A DNA stretch of 64,000 nucleotides from DATFNV01 sp963827935 (GTDB lineage Bacteria; Planctomycetota; Planctomycetia; Gemmatales; Gemmataceae), in contig CAWHCN010000013.1 of NCBI GenBank assembly GCA_963827935.1, forward strand, positions 124,001-188,000, read 5' to 3'. Below the pieces are notes generated by a model, which had not been told where the DNA came from, did not search any database, and saw only the letters and a list, made by a program, of their open reading frames with translations. The position numbers were made by a program, and so were the translations under genes. Positions 24,781 through 34,570 of this stretch are shown in pieces; position 1 is the stretch's first letter; each line of letters starts with the position of its first letter.

Positions 24781-25280
24781 GAGTATTTCCCTCCCTTGTG
24801 ATCGACACTGGGCGGCAGGACGAGCGGCGTCCCCTCGCCGAGCACCTTGACATAGCACCCCGGCCCATCGACGCGCCGCCGGGGAACAAACAGCGTCGGT
24901 GGAATGGCGTAGAGCAGCCGTCGCCGGCCTCCCGGATTCGTCAGCACCAGCGTCGCCGGCAACGGCCTAGGCAGCAGCTGCGCCAGCAAATCGTCCACCT
25001 CCGGCCCGTCCATCTCCACCGCGATGAGCCGCGACGGCCGGCCCAGGAGGATGCCGACGTTGCATTGCGGATTTCGCTCCCAGAACAGGCGCAATTCGGT
25101 CGGCCGCGGCAGCCGACGCCGATACGCCTGGCACGGCACCACCGGCTCGGTCCCGGGCCGGGGACAGCGCGCCACATGGTCCGCGCTGCAACCGGCGTGA
25201 TCCGGCGGACACAACGGGATGGCACACCAGCCGCGCCCCAGATATTCCAGGGCCGCGGCCAGGCATTCGGGTTTGGGCAT
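24732..25280 (-). CDS. Bifunctional primase/polymerase (prim-pol) N-terminal domain protein
   Basis: 182 aa from the ATG at 25280. CLAAALEYLGRGWCAIPLCP, then an H...C region, LFWERNPQCNVGILLGRPS and LIAVEMDGPEVDDL are the hallmarks of the phage/plasmid prim-pol fold (catalytic acids in the V-x-D segment; here AVEMDG, with Glu in place of the first Asp). The 3' end overlaps the next gene by 49 nt in another frame, so its last residues are uncertain. With the RepA-like protein it forms a replication module for the element. Confidence 0.78.
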   Translation of the reverse strand: MPKPECLAAALEYLGRGWCAIPLCPPDHAGCSADHVARCPRPGTEPVVPCQAYRRRLPRPTELRLFWERNPQCNVGILLGRPSRLIAVEMDGPEVDDLLAQLLPRPLPATLVLTNPGGRRRLLYAIPPTLFVPRRRVDGPGCYVKVLGEGTPLVLPPSVDHKGGKYSWNCSNRPHCPRGSPG

Positions 25281-25309
25281 GATTTCACCCTTTGCGCCCA
25301 TGACCGGTC

Positions 25310-25354
25310 AGCCCGCAGCGCCAGCAAGGGGCTCCCTTGCTGGCGCTGCGGGCT
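25310..25354. repeat. 45-bp palindrome (AGCCCGCAGCGCCAGCAAGG)
   Basis: Perfect arms around a 3-5-nt loop, between the HTH gene's stop and the prim-pol start. Confidence 0.93.
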
Positions 25355-25366
25355 GCCAGACGGACT

Positions 25367-25597
25367 TTATGACGCCGATTGACGCCGTTCATCCACCCGG
25401 CTGGTAAGGAACCGCTGGATGGCACTCTCGCGCCACAGGCATTTCTGCGGCGACAGGCGGATTGGCTGCGGCAACAGCCCCTGGGCCACATAGCGCCAGA
25501 CGGTGCGCGTCGAACAGCGCAAGCGCCAGGCGACTTCATTGGTGGTCAACAGCGGGTCCGAGGCGGACGGACGACGGAAGCGGACGCGGGGAGGCAT
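25367..25597 (-). CDS. Excisionase/AlpA-like helix-turn-helix protein
   Basis: 76 aa from the ATG at 25597. LLTTNEVAWRLRCSTRTVWR then YVAQGLLPQPIRLSPQKCLW is the MerR-like winged helix seen in excisionases and AlpA activators ('helix-turn-helix domain-containing protein'). It is the first gene of the leftward replication block, which fits a control or excision role. No integrase gene is adjacent. Confidence 0.75.
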   Translation of the reverse strand: MPPRVRFRRPSASDPLLTTNEVAWRLRCSTRTVWRYVAQGLLPQPIRLSPQKCLWRESAIQRFLTSRVDERRQSAS

Positions 25598-25928
25598 GGT
25601 TCGATCTCCAGCGATCGACGACTGGGGTTGCGCCGTCGGCGGGAAGACGGCGGGCCGGGACATGTCCTGACTGTACGGTACATACGTTCACTAGACAAGC
25701 TAAGCCGCAGGCCCTGGCAGAGGCTTTCGCACGATGACAGCGGTTGTCGCGGGAGATTTTTTTTGATTTAGCCGCGGATCGAAGATCCGCGCGGATCTTC
25801 GATCCGCGGCTAAACGGCGCCAAACTGTCCCACGCTGTCGCCGGATGTCATCCAATGTCACCCTTGTTTATCCGCAATGCAACGGTACGATTGTACACAT
25901 GGACCCAACAACCCGCGAGGACTCCCCC
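25598..25928. other. Non-coding stretch at the right border of the viral block
   Basis: No gene supported. It holds a family B palindrome (25766-25815) and an 8-T run; it separates leftward viral genes from rightward small genes and presumably contains both promoters. No clear integration-site duplication was found. Confidence 0.5.
25766..25815. repeat. 50-bp palindrome, family B
   Basis: TTTAGCCGCGGATCGAAGAT ... with its reverse complement ending GCGGCTAAAC, preceded by a T-run. Confidence 0.95.
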
Positions 25929-26216
25929 ATGTGTACCCAGTGCCATGCCGATCCGCCGGCCGTCTGCCCATCCGACGCCCCACTGCCCGATCGCGCCGAA
26001 GCCATCATGACCTCGACCGGCGTTTACGAGCGCGTCCGTCTCGCCACCTTCGAGATCAACCTGTACGTGCCGAAGGAGATCACGGACCGGCGGGCCGAGC
26101 AGGTGGTGGCCCTGCTCAACGCCATCGACCTGCGCCGCCGTCTGGAGGAAACGGTCCTCTATTACCTGCGTACGCGCAGCTTCCTGAAAATTGTGACTGC
26201 CGAGGTGGACGAATGA
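25929..26216 (+). CDS. Small hypothetical protein with N-terminal CxxC
   Basis: 95 aa from the ATG at 25929 (GAGGACT upstream). MCTQCHADPPAVC then a helical body (TDRRAEQVVALLNAIDLRRR). The stop overlaps the next ATG (ATGA). Unknown family; probably part of the mobile element's right flank. Confidence 0.55.
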   Translation: MCTQCHADPPAVCPSDAPLPDRAEAIMTSTGVYERVRLATFEINLYVPKEITDRRAEQVVALLNAIDLRRRLEETVLYYLRTRSFLKIVTAEVDE

Positions 26217-26416
26217 CGACCTGGGACCAGGAACCGTGCAAGCACTGCGAAGCCCGCCCCGGCGTGACCGACCTGGGCCTGTGCGAAAACTGCGACGCCT
26301 GGGACGGCATCCGCCAGCTGTACGAGAAAACGCGGAAGTTGACGCCGGAGCGCGAGGATCGGTTGCGGATCCTGGCCGAGCGCGCCCGGCGGCGGTTGCC
26401 GTTGTTCGAGGAATAG
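26213..26416 (+). CDS. Small zinc-ribbon-like protein
   Basis: 67 aa. EPCKHCEARPGVTDLGLCEN-C has two CxxC-type pairs that suit a zinc ribbon, followed by a charged helix (KLTPEREDRLRILAERARRR). Translationally coupled to the preceding gene. Role unknown. Confidence 0.6.
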   Translation: MTTWDQEPCKHCEARPGVTDLGLCENCDAWDGIRQLYEKTRKLTPEREDRLRILAERARRRLPLFEE

Positions 26417-26458
26417 GCGATAATCGGCAGCGCCGCGCCCGCACACCGGGAAACACCC

Positions 26459-27640
26459 ATGCGCTACGTCATCCCCGCGCTCCTCCTCCTCGCCGGCACC
26501 GCCTGGGCCGGCGACAAGCCGAACACCCTGACGCCCAAGGAGATCGCCGATGGGTGGATACTCCTGTTCGACGGCGAAACGACGTTTGGCTGGACTACCG
26601 AGGGGGACGTTGCCGTGAAGGACGGGAGGGTGACATTCGGTAACTCCCGTGTGACACGGGCCGCGCTGACGACAAGATTTGGCCCTGAATTCGAGATCAG
26701 GTTCGACTATAAGTGCGAGGGTCAGAAGGCCGACATGGTGTTCGAGGCTGCCGCACGCAATTTCCATCGCTCCGGCCTGTTCGCCGACGGGCTGTGGTAT
26801 TCCTACAGGGCGCGCGTCGGTCATAGGGCCGGCCACCGCATTATCGAGCTGACTCACGTGCCGATCGGCCGTGAAGGGCCACCCAGCTCCGGCGAGTCGT
26901 CCGGCACTTCCGCGCCGCGGCAGCTGGCCATTTCCTTCGATGTGCCGGCGGGAACAAAGCTTTCGGTGCGGAGTGCCAAGTTGCTGCCTCTCGACTCCAA
27001 ACCTCTGTTCAATGCCAAGGACCTCACCGGCTGGAAAAAATACACCGCCGACGACAAACGCTCCAAAACCGACTTCTCCGTCACCCCCGAGGGCTTCCTC
27101 CATCTGAAATCCGGCCCCGGCGACCTGCAAACCGAGAAGCTCTACGACGACTTCATCCTCCAGCTCGAATGCCGCACCAACGGCGATCGGCTCAACAGCG
27201 GCGTCTTCTTCCGCGCCATTCCCGGGGAGTACCAGAACGGCTACGAGGCGCAAATCCACAACGGCTTCGATGCCGCCAAGCCGAAGGAATACACCGTCGA
27301 GGTGTACGATCCCAAAACCAACGAGTTGAAGGAGAAGAAGACGGCGAAATACAGTGCCATCGACTACGGCACCGGGGCCATCTATCGCCGCATCCCGGCC
27401 CGGCAGCAGGCCGCCAAGGATCGCGAATGGTTCACCATGACCGTCGTCGCCCAGGGCCGGCACATCGCCACCTGGGTCAACGGCGTGCAAACGGTGGACT
27501 GGACCGACAACCGTCCGCTGAAGGACAACCCCCGCAACGGCTGCCGCCTGGAAAAGGGGGCCATCAGCCTGCAGGGGCACGACCCGACGACCGACATCGA
27601 CTTCCGCAACATCCGCATCGGGGAGTTGCCGCGCAAATGA
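26459..27640 (+). CDS. Secreted two-domain DUF1080 (3-keto-disaccharide hydrolase-like) protein
   Basis: 393 aa with a signal peptide (MRYVIPALLLLAGTAWAGD). Two DUF1080 domains are visible: a shorter, diverged one (GWILLFDGETTFGWTTEGDV, about 31-190) and a canonical one (FNAKDLTGWKKYTADD ... LQTEKLYDDFILQLECRT ... GVFFRAIPGEYQNGYEAQIH ... GHDPTTDIDFRNIRIGEL, about 195-393). DUF1080 is a concanavalin-like jelly-roll common in Planctomycetes, with some members hydrolysing 3-keto-glycosides. The diverged first domain may only bind sugar. Confidence 0.9.
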   Translation: MRYVIPALLLLAGTAWAGDKPNTLTPKEIADGWILLFDGETTFGWTTEGDVAVKDGRVTFGNSRVTRAALTTRFGPEFEIRFDYKCEGQKADMVFEAAARNFHRSGLFADGLWYSYRARVGHRAGHRIIELTHVPIGREGPPSSGESSGTSAPRQLAISFDVPAGTKLSVRSAKLLPLDSKPLFNAKDLTGWKKYTADDKRSKTDFSVTPEGFLHLKSGPGDLQTEKLYDDFILQLECRTNGDRLNSGVFFRAIPGEYQNGYEAQIHNGFDAAKPKEYTVEVYDPKTNELKEKKTAKYSAIDYGTGAIYRRIPARQQAAKDREWFTMTVVAQGRHIATWVNGVQTVDWTDNRPLKDNPRNGCRLEKGAISLQGHDPTTDIDFRNIRIGELPRK

Positions 27641-27661
27641 GTTTTGAGCGGCCGGAGGGCT

Positions 27662-27741
27662 GGGTGGCACGCCCTGAGGTACTCCGAAGGGCGTGCTGAC
27701 AGTCAATCACGCCCTTCGGAGTACCTCAGGGCGTGCCACCC
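27662..27741. repeat. 80-bp palindrome, family A, copy 4
   Basis: Between the converging DUF1080 and LLM genes. Its right flank (27742-27787, CAGCTGACATCGGA...) matches, inverted, the left flank of copy 7. Confidence 0.95.
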
Positions 27742-27790
27742 AACAGCTGACATCGGAGTGTCATTGACGAAGGTATTTCTACGCGGACCA

Positions 27791-28898
27791 TCACCCGCCG
27801 CACACCGCCTTGTTCAGCGCCGGCATCAGTTCGCGCACGAACAGTTCCATGCTGTGCAGCCAGCGCGCCTTGTCGTCCCAGTCGTAACTCATCAGGACCA
27901 GCGTGCCGAAGGGGCCGGTTTCCTCGATCAAGCCCAGCAGCCGGCGGAGCACCTCGTCGGGGCTGCCGGCGATGATTTGTTCGCCCATGAGATAGTCCAT
28001 GTGGCAATCGGCATCGCTCATGGCGGGGTCGCGTTTGTAGACACGTCGGCCGCCGCCCTTGTCGAACAGCCGGCCAATGTACTGGAAGTTCTGCCCCAGC
28101 GAATTGCTCCGCGCGATGCGGCGGGCCTCGGCCGTGCTGTCGGCCAGGAAGATGGCGCGGGCCACCTTGAAGTCGGCGCGGTCCGGCGTGCGGCCCACTT
28201 CCCGGGCGCCGGCGGCGTAGGTCTGCCACAGGTCGGCCAGCACGCTGCCGGCGATCAGGCAATGGCCGAACGGCTGGAAGCCGCGCCGCCCCGCCGAACG
28301 CATCGTCGGCGAATTGCGGCTCGTCCCCGGCATGGCGATCGGCGGGTGCGGCTGCTGCAACGGCTTGGGGATGTAGCCGATGCCCGTCTCCGCGTCCACC
28401 GACTTGGTCAGCCCGATGTTCCAGAACTGCCCCGCCAGCTGGTAGGGCGGCTCGGAGGACCACATGCCGCAGGATCATCTCGGTCGCCTCTTCGACCATG
28501 GCGGCGGCTTCCTTCGGCTCGGCCCCGAACAGCTCCTGGTCGGCCGACACGCTGCCCGCCCCGAAGCAGAGGTTGAGCCGCCCCTTCGACAGATGATCGA
28601 GGAACGCCAGCCGCCCCGCCACGTGGGCCGGGTGATGCTGATTGAGGCAGACCGGGGCGGGCCCCAGCCGAATCGTCTTCGTCTCGCCCAGGGCGCGGGC
28701 GATGAAGATTTCAGGCATCACGATGTTTTCATACTTCATCGTGTGATGCTCGCCGATCCAGAACTCGCTGAAGCCCAGCTCCTCGGCGCGGACGATCAGC
28801 TCGAGGTCCTCGTCGTAGCATTGCCCCTTCGGCTTGGCCGGATCGTGATAGGGCATGATGAACATGCCGTGCCGGATCGCCTTCACCCCGTCGCTCAT
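27791..28898 (-). CDS. LLM-class flavin-dependent oxidoreductase, frameshifted
   Basis: The ATG at 28898 gives MSDGVKAIRHGMFIMPYHDP and EELGFSEFWIGEHHTMKYEN, the luciferase-like TIM-barrel opening, through FGAGSVSADQELFGAEP and EATEMILR. One extra base near 28465 shifts the frame; the continuation MWSSEPPYQLAGQFWNIGLT ... PPIAMPGTSRNSPTM ... WLHSMELFVRELMPALN completes an ordinary-length (about 368 aa) family member. It uses F420 or FMN to oxidise unknown substrates. The single-base break suggests either a recent mutation or an indel error. Confidence 0.85.
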
Positions 28899-29054
28899 GA
28901 CGAGTCCCCCTCTGCGGATGCGGATCGAGATCGAGTGCGAATGTCCCCAGAGCTTACGGGCTGGGCGGGCCGGCGCCAACGAGGGATTGGCGAAGTGTCC
29001 GTTTAGCCGCCGCGAAACAACAGCTTGGTCAACCATAAGCCCACGTCAGTTGCC

Positions 29055-29134
29055 GGGTGGCACGCCCTGAGGTACTCCGAAGGGCGTGCTGACAGTCATG
29101 CACGCCCTTCGGAGTACCTCAGGGCGTGCCACCC
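29055..29134. repeat. 80-bp palindrome, family A, copy 5
   Basis: Lies between the divergent LLM and TPR genes, so not every copy can serve as a terminator. Confidence 0.95.
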
Positions 29135-29236
29135 GGGACTCGGCGTCCCCCGCCAATCCGTCTTGGCACGCGGCGGCCTGGTCGGCTAACATGGCGGACG
29201 GCAGGATCGCCCGGACTTTTCGGCGGAGGCACTGCG

Positions 29237-30559
29237 ATGCTTGTTGGCAAAACGGCGCTGGGCGTCAGCTTGGCCCTGGTGGTGGTCGGCCTGGCAGCGG
29301 CGGCCCCGGTTCCCGCGGACGCCACCCTGCGCGATCGGGTGCTCGCCCTGAACCAGGTCACCGGCGAGGATACGGTGAAGGGTGAGATTCGCCTGCTGCG
29401 GGACGACCCGGCCGGCACCAAGAAGCTGCTGCCGGTGGCCGTCCGGGTGGCCCGCGAGAAGAAGCCGCCCCTCAGCTACAACGCCGCCTACATCCTGGCC
29501 CGCACCGCCCAGCTGCTCAAGGAGCCGGACAGTGCCGTCCCCCTCTACCGCGCCTGCATCGACCAGGCCAACCTGGTCAAGAGCCCCACGCGGCTGTTCG
29601 AGTCGTACGAGGGGATCGTCGCCAGCTATTTCGTGGCCGGCAAATACGACGACTGCATCAAGGCCTTGCAGGAGTTCCTGGAGCTGCCCGAGGTAAAGAT
29701 CGTCGATCCCACCGACGATGAAACGCCCAAGTACAACGCCACGCTGAAGCGCGGCCAGCAGCTCATGCGCCGCGAGTTGGTGCAGGTGCTGACCCGCCAG
29801 GGGAAAATGGACGAGGCGAACAAAATCGTGGACAACCTGCTGAAGCAGGACCCCGACGACGTGGACACGCTGGAATTGCGGGCCGCCGTCCAGCGCGAGG
29901 CCGGCAAGTACGCCGACGCCGCCAAGACTTACGACGAAATGGTCCAGAAGGTCAACGGCATCATCGACGAGGTCAAGAAGAACCGGGGTATCAAGAAGGA
30001 AGCCAAGGAGGCGTTTATCAAGCGCTTCGAGGGCGACGTGCGCGATTATCGCTACATCCAGAGCAGCCTGTACATCGACGCCGACCAGCTGGACAAGGCC
30101 ACCGGCGTGCTCAAGGACCTGCTCAAGGAGGATCCGGATAATCCCAGTTACAACAACGACCTGGGCTACGTCTGGGCCGATCACGATCAGAACCTGGCCG
30201 AATCCGAAAAGATGATCCGCAAGGCCATCGACGAGGACAAGAAGAAGCAAGCCAAGGACAACCCGGAGCTGAAGCCGGACCAGATCAAGGCCAACGCCTC
30301 TTACCTCGACAGCCTGGGCTGGGTGCTGTTCAAGCGGAAGAAGTACAAGGAAGCCGTGCCGCCCTTGCAGGAGGCGCTCGAGCAGGAAGAGGGGCAGTCG
30401 ATCGAGATTTACGATCACCTGGCCGAGGTCCAGATGGCCCTGGGCGACAAGGCCGCCGCCTTGGACACCTGGCAAAAGGGCATCGAACACGTGGGGACGA
30501 GCAAACGCGAGAAGCAGAAGAAGGTCGAGGTGGAGAAGAAGATCAAGGCGAACAAGTAG
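29237..30559 (+). CDS. Exported TPR-repeat protein
   Basis: 440 aa from the ATG at 29237 (GGCGGAGGC upstream). Signal peptide MLVGKTALGVSLALVVVGLA. At least six TPR-like helical pairs, for example KYDDCIKALQEFLELP, KYADAAKTYDEMVQKVN, QLDKATGVLKDLLKEDPDNP and KYKEAVPPLQEALEQE. It has a Lys/Glu-rich C-terminus (KREKQKKVEVEKKIKANK). A periplasmic protein-interaction role is inferred. The upstream open frame through the palindrome is not part of the gene. Confidence 0.85.
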   Translation: MLVGKTALGVSLALVVVGLAAAAPVPADATLRDRVLALNQVTGEDTVKGEIRLLRDDPAGTKKLLPVAVRVAREKKPPLSYNAAYILARTAQLLKEPDSAVPLYRACIDQANLVKSPTRLFESYEGIVASYFVAGKYDDCIKALQEFLELPEVKIVDPTDDETPKYNATLKRGQQLMRRELVQVLTRQGKMDEANKIVDNLLKQDPDDVDTLELRAAVQREAGKYADAAKTYDEMVQKVNGIIDEVKKNRGIKKEAKEAFIKRFEGDVRDYRYIQSSLYIDADQLDKATGVLKDLLKEDPDNPSYNNDLGYVWADHDQNLAESEKMIRKAIDEDKKKQAKDNPELKPDQIKANASYLDSLGWVLFKRKKYKEAVPPLQEALEQEEGQSIEIYDHLAEVQMALGDKAAALDTWQKGIEHVGTSKREKQKKVEVEKKIKANK

Positions 30560-30564
30560 CGGCT

Positions 30565-30644
30565 GGGTGGCACGCCCTGAGGTACTCCGAAGGGCGTGCT
30601 GATTGTCAAGCACGCCCTTCGGAGTACCTCAGGGCGTGCCACCC
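30565..30644. repeat. 80-bp palindrome, family A, copy 6
   Basis: Begins six nt after the TPR gene's stop and ends 16 nt before the FKBP gene's stop; here it could terminate both converging genes. Confidence 0.95.
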
Positions 30645-30659
30645 AGCCGTGGTGAGTCT

Positions 30660-31082
30660 TCACTTCACGTCGAGCAGTTCTACCTCGAAAATCAGCTCCG
30701 AATTGGGCGGGATTTTGGGCTTGGCCTGGGCGCCATAGCCAAGCGCCGGCGGGATGATCAGCTGGCGCTTGCCGCCGACCTTCATGCCGGGGATGCCCTC
30801 GCCCCAGCCTTTGACCACTTCGTCGAGCGAAAAAGTGGACGGTCCTTCGGGGTGATCGTAGCTGCTGTCGAACTTCGTACCGTCCTTGAGCGTGCCGGTG
30901 TAGTTCACCGTGACGGTATCGTGCGGCTTCGCTTCCTTGCCGTTGCCGACTTTCAGGTCCTTGTATTTCAACCCGGAGGCGGTGGTGATGTACTCGCTGG
31001 TGCCGCCCTTTTCGCCGTTGATGAAGACGATGATGCCGATGCCGACTGCGAGGATGATGGGGAGCAGGACGAACTTCTTCAT
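30660..31082 (-). CDS. FKBP-type peptidyl-prolyl cis-trans isomerase, membrane anchored
   Basis: 140 aa. N-terminal hydrophobic segment (FVLLPIILAVGIGIIVFING), then the FKBP core: DTVTVNYTGTLKDGTKFDSS, VVKGWGEGIPGMKVGGKRQL and ALGYGAQAKPKIPPNSELIF. The active-site aromatic/acid pattern (Y...FDSS...GW.E) is complete. It catalyses proline isomerisation in folding outside the cytoplasm. A second FKBP gene follows upstream on the same strand. Confidence 0.93.
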   Translation of the reverse strand: MKKFVLLPIILAVGIGIIVFINGEKGGTSEYITTASGLKYKDLKVGNGKEAKPHDTVTVNYTGTLKDGTKFDSSYDHPEGPSTFSLDEVVKGWGEGIPGMKVGGKRQLIIPPALGYGAQAKPKIPPNSELIFEVELLDVK

Positions 31083-31103
31083 GCCGGCGACCCTTTCGGA
31101 GGA

Positions 31104-31154
31104 GTTTAGCCGCGAGCGTCTGGCAGAGCGCTCGCGGGACGCTCGCGGCTAAAC
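31104..31154. repeat. 51-bp palindrome, family B variant
   Basis: GTTTAGCCGCGAGCGTC ... and GCTCGCGGCTAAAC. It lies between the two FKBP genes. Confidence 0.93.
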
Positions 31155-31171
31155 GGCGGAGGAATGATTCG

Positions 31172-31615
<444 letters not shown>

Positions 31616-31710
31616 GGCCATCCTTTCATACAAGGGAGGCGGCTCACGCGCGCCGCCGGGACGGTTATTGTATGGCGCCAGGCGGGCGGCGCACGCCGTT
31701 CGGCTCAGGG

Positions 31711-31871
31711 TCCGCGCAGAAAAAGCTTCGCCAATGACAGTCCGATGTCAGCTGTTGGGTGGCACGCCCTGAGGTACTCCGAAGGGCGTGTTTGACTGTC
31801 AGCACGCCCTTCGGAGTACCTCAGGGCGTGCCACCCAGACAGTCGAAACTTGACCAAGCTTTTCTGCGCGA
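31711..31871. repeat. Family A copy 7 (31757-31836) in a longer element with terminal inverted repeats
   Basis: The 80-bp palindrome is the core. Outside it, TCCGCGCAGAAAAAGCTT (31711-31728) and AAGCTTTTCTGCGCGAG (ending 31871) form imperfect terminal inverted repeats, so the mobile unit may be this 161-bp MITE-like element rather than the 80-bp core alone. Confidence 0.8.
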
Positions 31872-31875
31872 GCCC

Positions 31876-34431
31876 TCACGGGGCGGCGTGGCGGGCCTTG
31901 AGGGCGTCGAGGGCCGGGCGGGCCTCGGCGGCCAGGAAGCCGTCGCCGCTCTTCACCAGCTCTTCCAGCAGCTTCGCGGCCTCGGGTGTGCCGGCCTTTT
32001 CCAGCACCTCGACCACGCGGGCGGCCCGCACTTCCTCCTGGTTGGGGCCCAGGGCGCCGCTCAGCTTGCTCATCACCAGCTCGAGGCGTTGCTTGGCCTC
32101 GGCGGACGGCTTGTTTTCCAGGGCTTTCTTGACCGCCTCCTCGGCGGTCTTGCCGGCGCGGACCAGCGCCTCGGTGGCGCTCTCGCGCTCGTCGAACTTC
32201 TCGGAATCGAGATCGGCGATCAGCTTGGCGATGGCCTTGGCATCGAGGGCGGCCCCCGGCTTGAGCTGCTGCTGCAGGAAGGGGAGGGCGGCCTTGGGCG
32301 CGGCGGCCAGGCTCAGGACCGCCTGCCAGGTGCGCGAGGCGTCGTCGCCGGCCAGGTCCTTCCACAGGTCGGTCAGGGCCTCGGCGGTCAGCTCGCGGGG
32401 AGCGGGCCGGCCCTCGGCGGTGGGGCCGGGCACATCCCACAGCAGCGCCCCCACATCGTTCCCCGCGCTGGCCACGGTTTTGCCGTCCGGTGCAAACGCC
32501 AGGAAGCGCGAGTTGAACGGCAGGCCCTTGCGTTCGACCAGGGTCTTGCCGGTGGTCGTGTCCCAGAGGCGGAGGACGCCGTCGGCCGACACCGTGGCCG
32601 CCGTGCGCCGATCCGGCGCGATGGCCGCGGCGATGGTGCCGGCGAAGGGGCGCGGCGGGGCGCCGGGCACCGGGGCCGGCAGCGGCACGGTCAGGCTCTG
32701 CCGTACCTTGCCCGTCATCCCCTCGATCAGGTTCACGCCCAGCCCCTGCGGAGCCAGCGGGGTGCGGCCGTCGCCCGGGTGGTTGGCCGCCAAGGCGAAC
32801 ACCGCGACCCCCGTCACCTCGCCCAACGCCTTGCCCGTGTCCGCATCGAACCGCCGCGTCAGCCGCTCGTTGGGCGAGTGGACCAACAGCGTGCGGTTAT
32901 CGGGGGCGAACGACAGGGTGTAGTAGAAGTAGCCCGGCCGCCCCGGGGCCTGGGGCACCTCAATGACGTGCAGCTCCTTGTCGTCGGCCACGTCCCAGAC
33001 GCGCACCCTGTGATCGATCGTCCCCACCGCCGCCCGCTTGCCGTCGTTCGACAGGGCAAACGAATTGGGGGCCACCGGAGACATCATAAGAGAATGCAGC
33101 TCTTTGCCATCGGCTACGTCCCAGGTGCGGAGCGTGCGATCGGTGCCGTAGGAAAGCAGCGTTTTGCCGTCGGGGGCAAACTGGAGGTAATTGCTGCTCC
33201 AGAAGGCATCGAGGGCCGGCAGCTGCCGTTGGATCTTGCCGGTGGCCGCGTCCCAGAGGATGATCGACCGATCACCGGCGCCGCTGGTCGCGAGGAGCTT
33301 GCCGTCGGCCGACCAGGCCAGCGCCAGCGTCCCACTGGTGTGCCCGATGACGGGGTACAGCTCCTTGCCGCTGGCCACGTCGTACACGTGCAGCAACGGT
33401 TCGCCGGAGCTAAGGTAAAGGGTTTGGCCGTCCAGGCTGAGGGCGAAGGTCGCCACGCCGAAGCCCGGGCCGAGATCGATCTGGGAAGTCTGCTTGCCGG
33501 CGTCGATGTCGAAGAAGCGGACGGTGCGATCGCCGCCGCAGGCGACGGCCAGCGTTTTGCCGCCGTTGGCGAAGGCGAGATCGCTGCCGCCGCCCGTGGG
33601 CAAGGGGAGCTTGGCGACCGCCTTGCCGCTAGCGGCGTCCCAGACCCGCGCGACCCGGTCGCCGGCGACGGTGGCCAGCCGCTTGCCGTCCGGCGAGTAG
33701 GCGATCATCGTTACCGGCGCGGTGTGCCCGCCGAACCAGCGCACTTCCTTGCCGTTCTCGGCGTCGAGCAGGCGCACCGCCCAGTCCTCGATCACCGCCA
33801 GCGCCTTGTCGTCGGGGGTGAAGCGGACCCGGCCGTAGAACGGGATGCCGACGTTGGGCAGATTGGGCTGCCCGATCTGCCGCAGCTCCTTGGCGGTGGC
33901 CGCATCCCAGATGCGGAACACGCGGTCCTGGTGCGAGCTGACCAGCGTCTTGCCGTCGCTCGAGTATTCCAGGTCGATGAAGTTCTGGTTGAAGGGGAGG
34001 GCGGCAAAGGTCAGCGTCTCCTTGCCGTCGGCCAGGCTCCAAGTGCGGAGGATGCGTTCGTTGACGGAGGCGGCCGCGAACGACTTGCCGTCCGGCGCCA
34101 GCGAGAAGCAGAGCCCGCCAACCGGCTGGGGGGTGATGGCGATCTGGAACAGTTCCTTCTGCGTGGCCAGGTCCCAGACGCGGGCGCGGGCATCCTGGGC
34201 GATGGTGAGCAGCCGCTTGCCGTCGGGCAGAGCGAAGATCTTGGTGACGCCGGCGCCGTGGCGGAAGTGGGCCGAACCGAGGCGGGCACGGGCCCCGTCG
34301 GGCAGCGGGTCGGCCGCCGCGGGCGCCTTCTTCTCGTCCCCGCCGGCCGGTGCCGCCGGTAGCAACGCCGTCGCCCCCAGCAGGGCGGCCAGGACCAGCC
34401 AGAAACCGCGCCATCTGCGAAGCCGTGTCAT
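31876..34431 (-). CDS. Secreted WD40 propeller with C-terminal helical (HEAT-like) domain
   Basis: 851 aa from the ATG at 34431 (GGAGGG ribosome site). Signal peptide MTRLRRWRGFWLVLAALLGA ... APAGG. WD40 blades run from about residue 60 to 680 (for example AYSPDGKRLATVAGDRVARV and AWSADGKLLATSGAGDRSII), enough for two propellers. The last 170 residues are helical (ELTAEALTDLWKDLAGDDAS ... LDSEKFDERESATEALVRAG), a HEAT-like ending often seen after WD40 domains in Gemmata-type proteins. Scaffold role inferred. The plus-strand frame across it is a shadow. Confidence 0.9.
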   Translation of the reverse strand: MTRLRRWRGFWLVLAALLGATALLPAAPAGGDEKKAPAAADPLPDGARARLGSAHFRHGAGVTKIFALPDGKRLLTIAQDARARVWDLATQKELFQIAITPQPVGGLCFSLAPDGKSFAAASVNERILRTWSLADGKETLTFAALPFNQNFIDLEYSSDGKTLVSSHQDRVFRIWDAATAKELRQIGQPNLPNVGIPFYGRVRFTPDDKALAVIEDWAVRLLDAENGKEVRWFGGHTAPVTMIAYSPDGKRLATVAGDRVARVWDAASGKAVAKLPLPTGGGSDLAFANGGKTLAVACGGDRTVRFFDIDAGKQTSQIDLGPGFGVATFALSLDGQTLYLSSGEPLLHVYDVASGKELYPVIGHTSGTLALAWSADGKLLATSGAGDRSIILWDAATGKIQRQLPALDAFWSSNYLQFAPDGKTLLSYGTDRTLRTWDVADGKELHSLMMSPVAPNSFALSNDGKRAAVGTIDHRVRVWDVADDKELHVIEVPQAPGRPGYFYYTLSFAPDNRTLLVHSPNERLTRRFDADTGKALGEVTGVAVFALAANHPGDGRTPLAPQGLGVNLIEGMTGKVRQSLTVPLPAPVPGAPPRPFAGTIAAAIAPDRRTAATVSADGVLRLWDTTTGKTLVERKGLPFNSRFLAFAPDGKTVASAGNDVGALLWDVPGPTAEGRPAPRELTAEALTDLWKDLAGDDASRTWQAVLSLAAAPKAALPFLQQQLKPGAALDAKAIAKLIADLDSEKFDERESATEALVRAGKTAEEAVKKALENKPSAEAKQRLELVMSKLSGALGPNQEEVRAARVVEVLEKAGTPEAAKLLEELVKSGDGFLAAEARPALDALKARHAAP

Positions 34432-34570
34432 GGGCACCCTCCGAACCGAGACCGGGAGGACCACGCAATACAACGCGGACATCCTACCCCGCCAGCCGCG
34501 GGATCGCCAGGCAGCGGTCAGGAAAAGTGGTGGGTTGTGACAGACGGGAGGAGCACAAACCCCGGGCCGT

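Noticed and set aside
25598..25928. Phage attachment site at the right border
   Set aside because: No direct repeat matching the left border near 3.7 kb could be found by eye, and no integrase gene lies in the island.
31759..34362. 867-codon plus-strand open frame
   Set aside because: Antisense to the WD40/HEAT protein; low-complexity composition with no domain, and it starts inside a family A palindrome.
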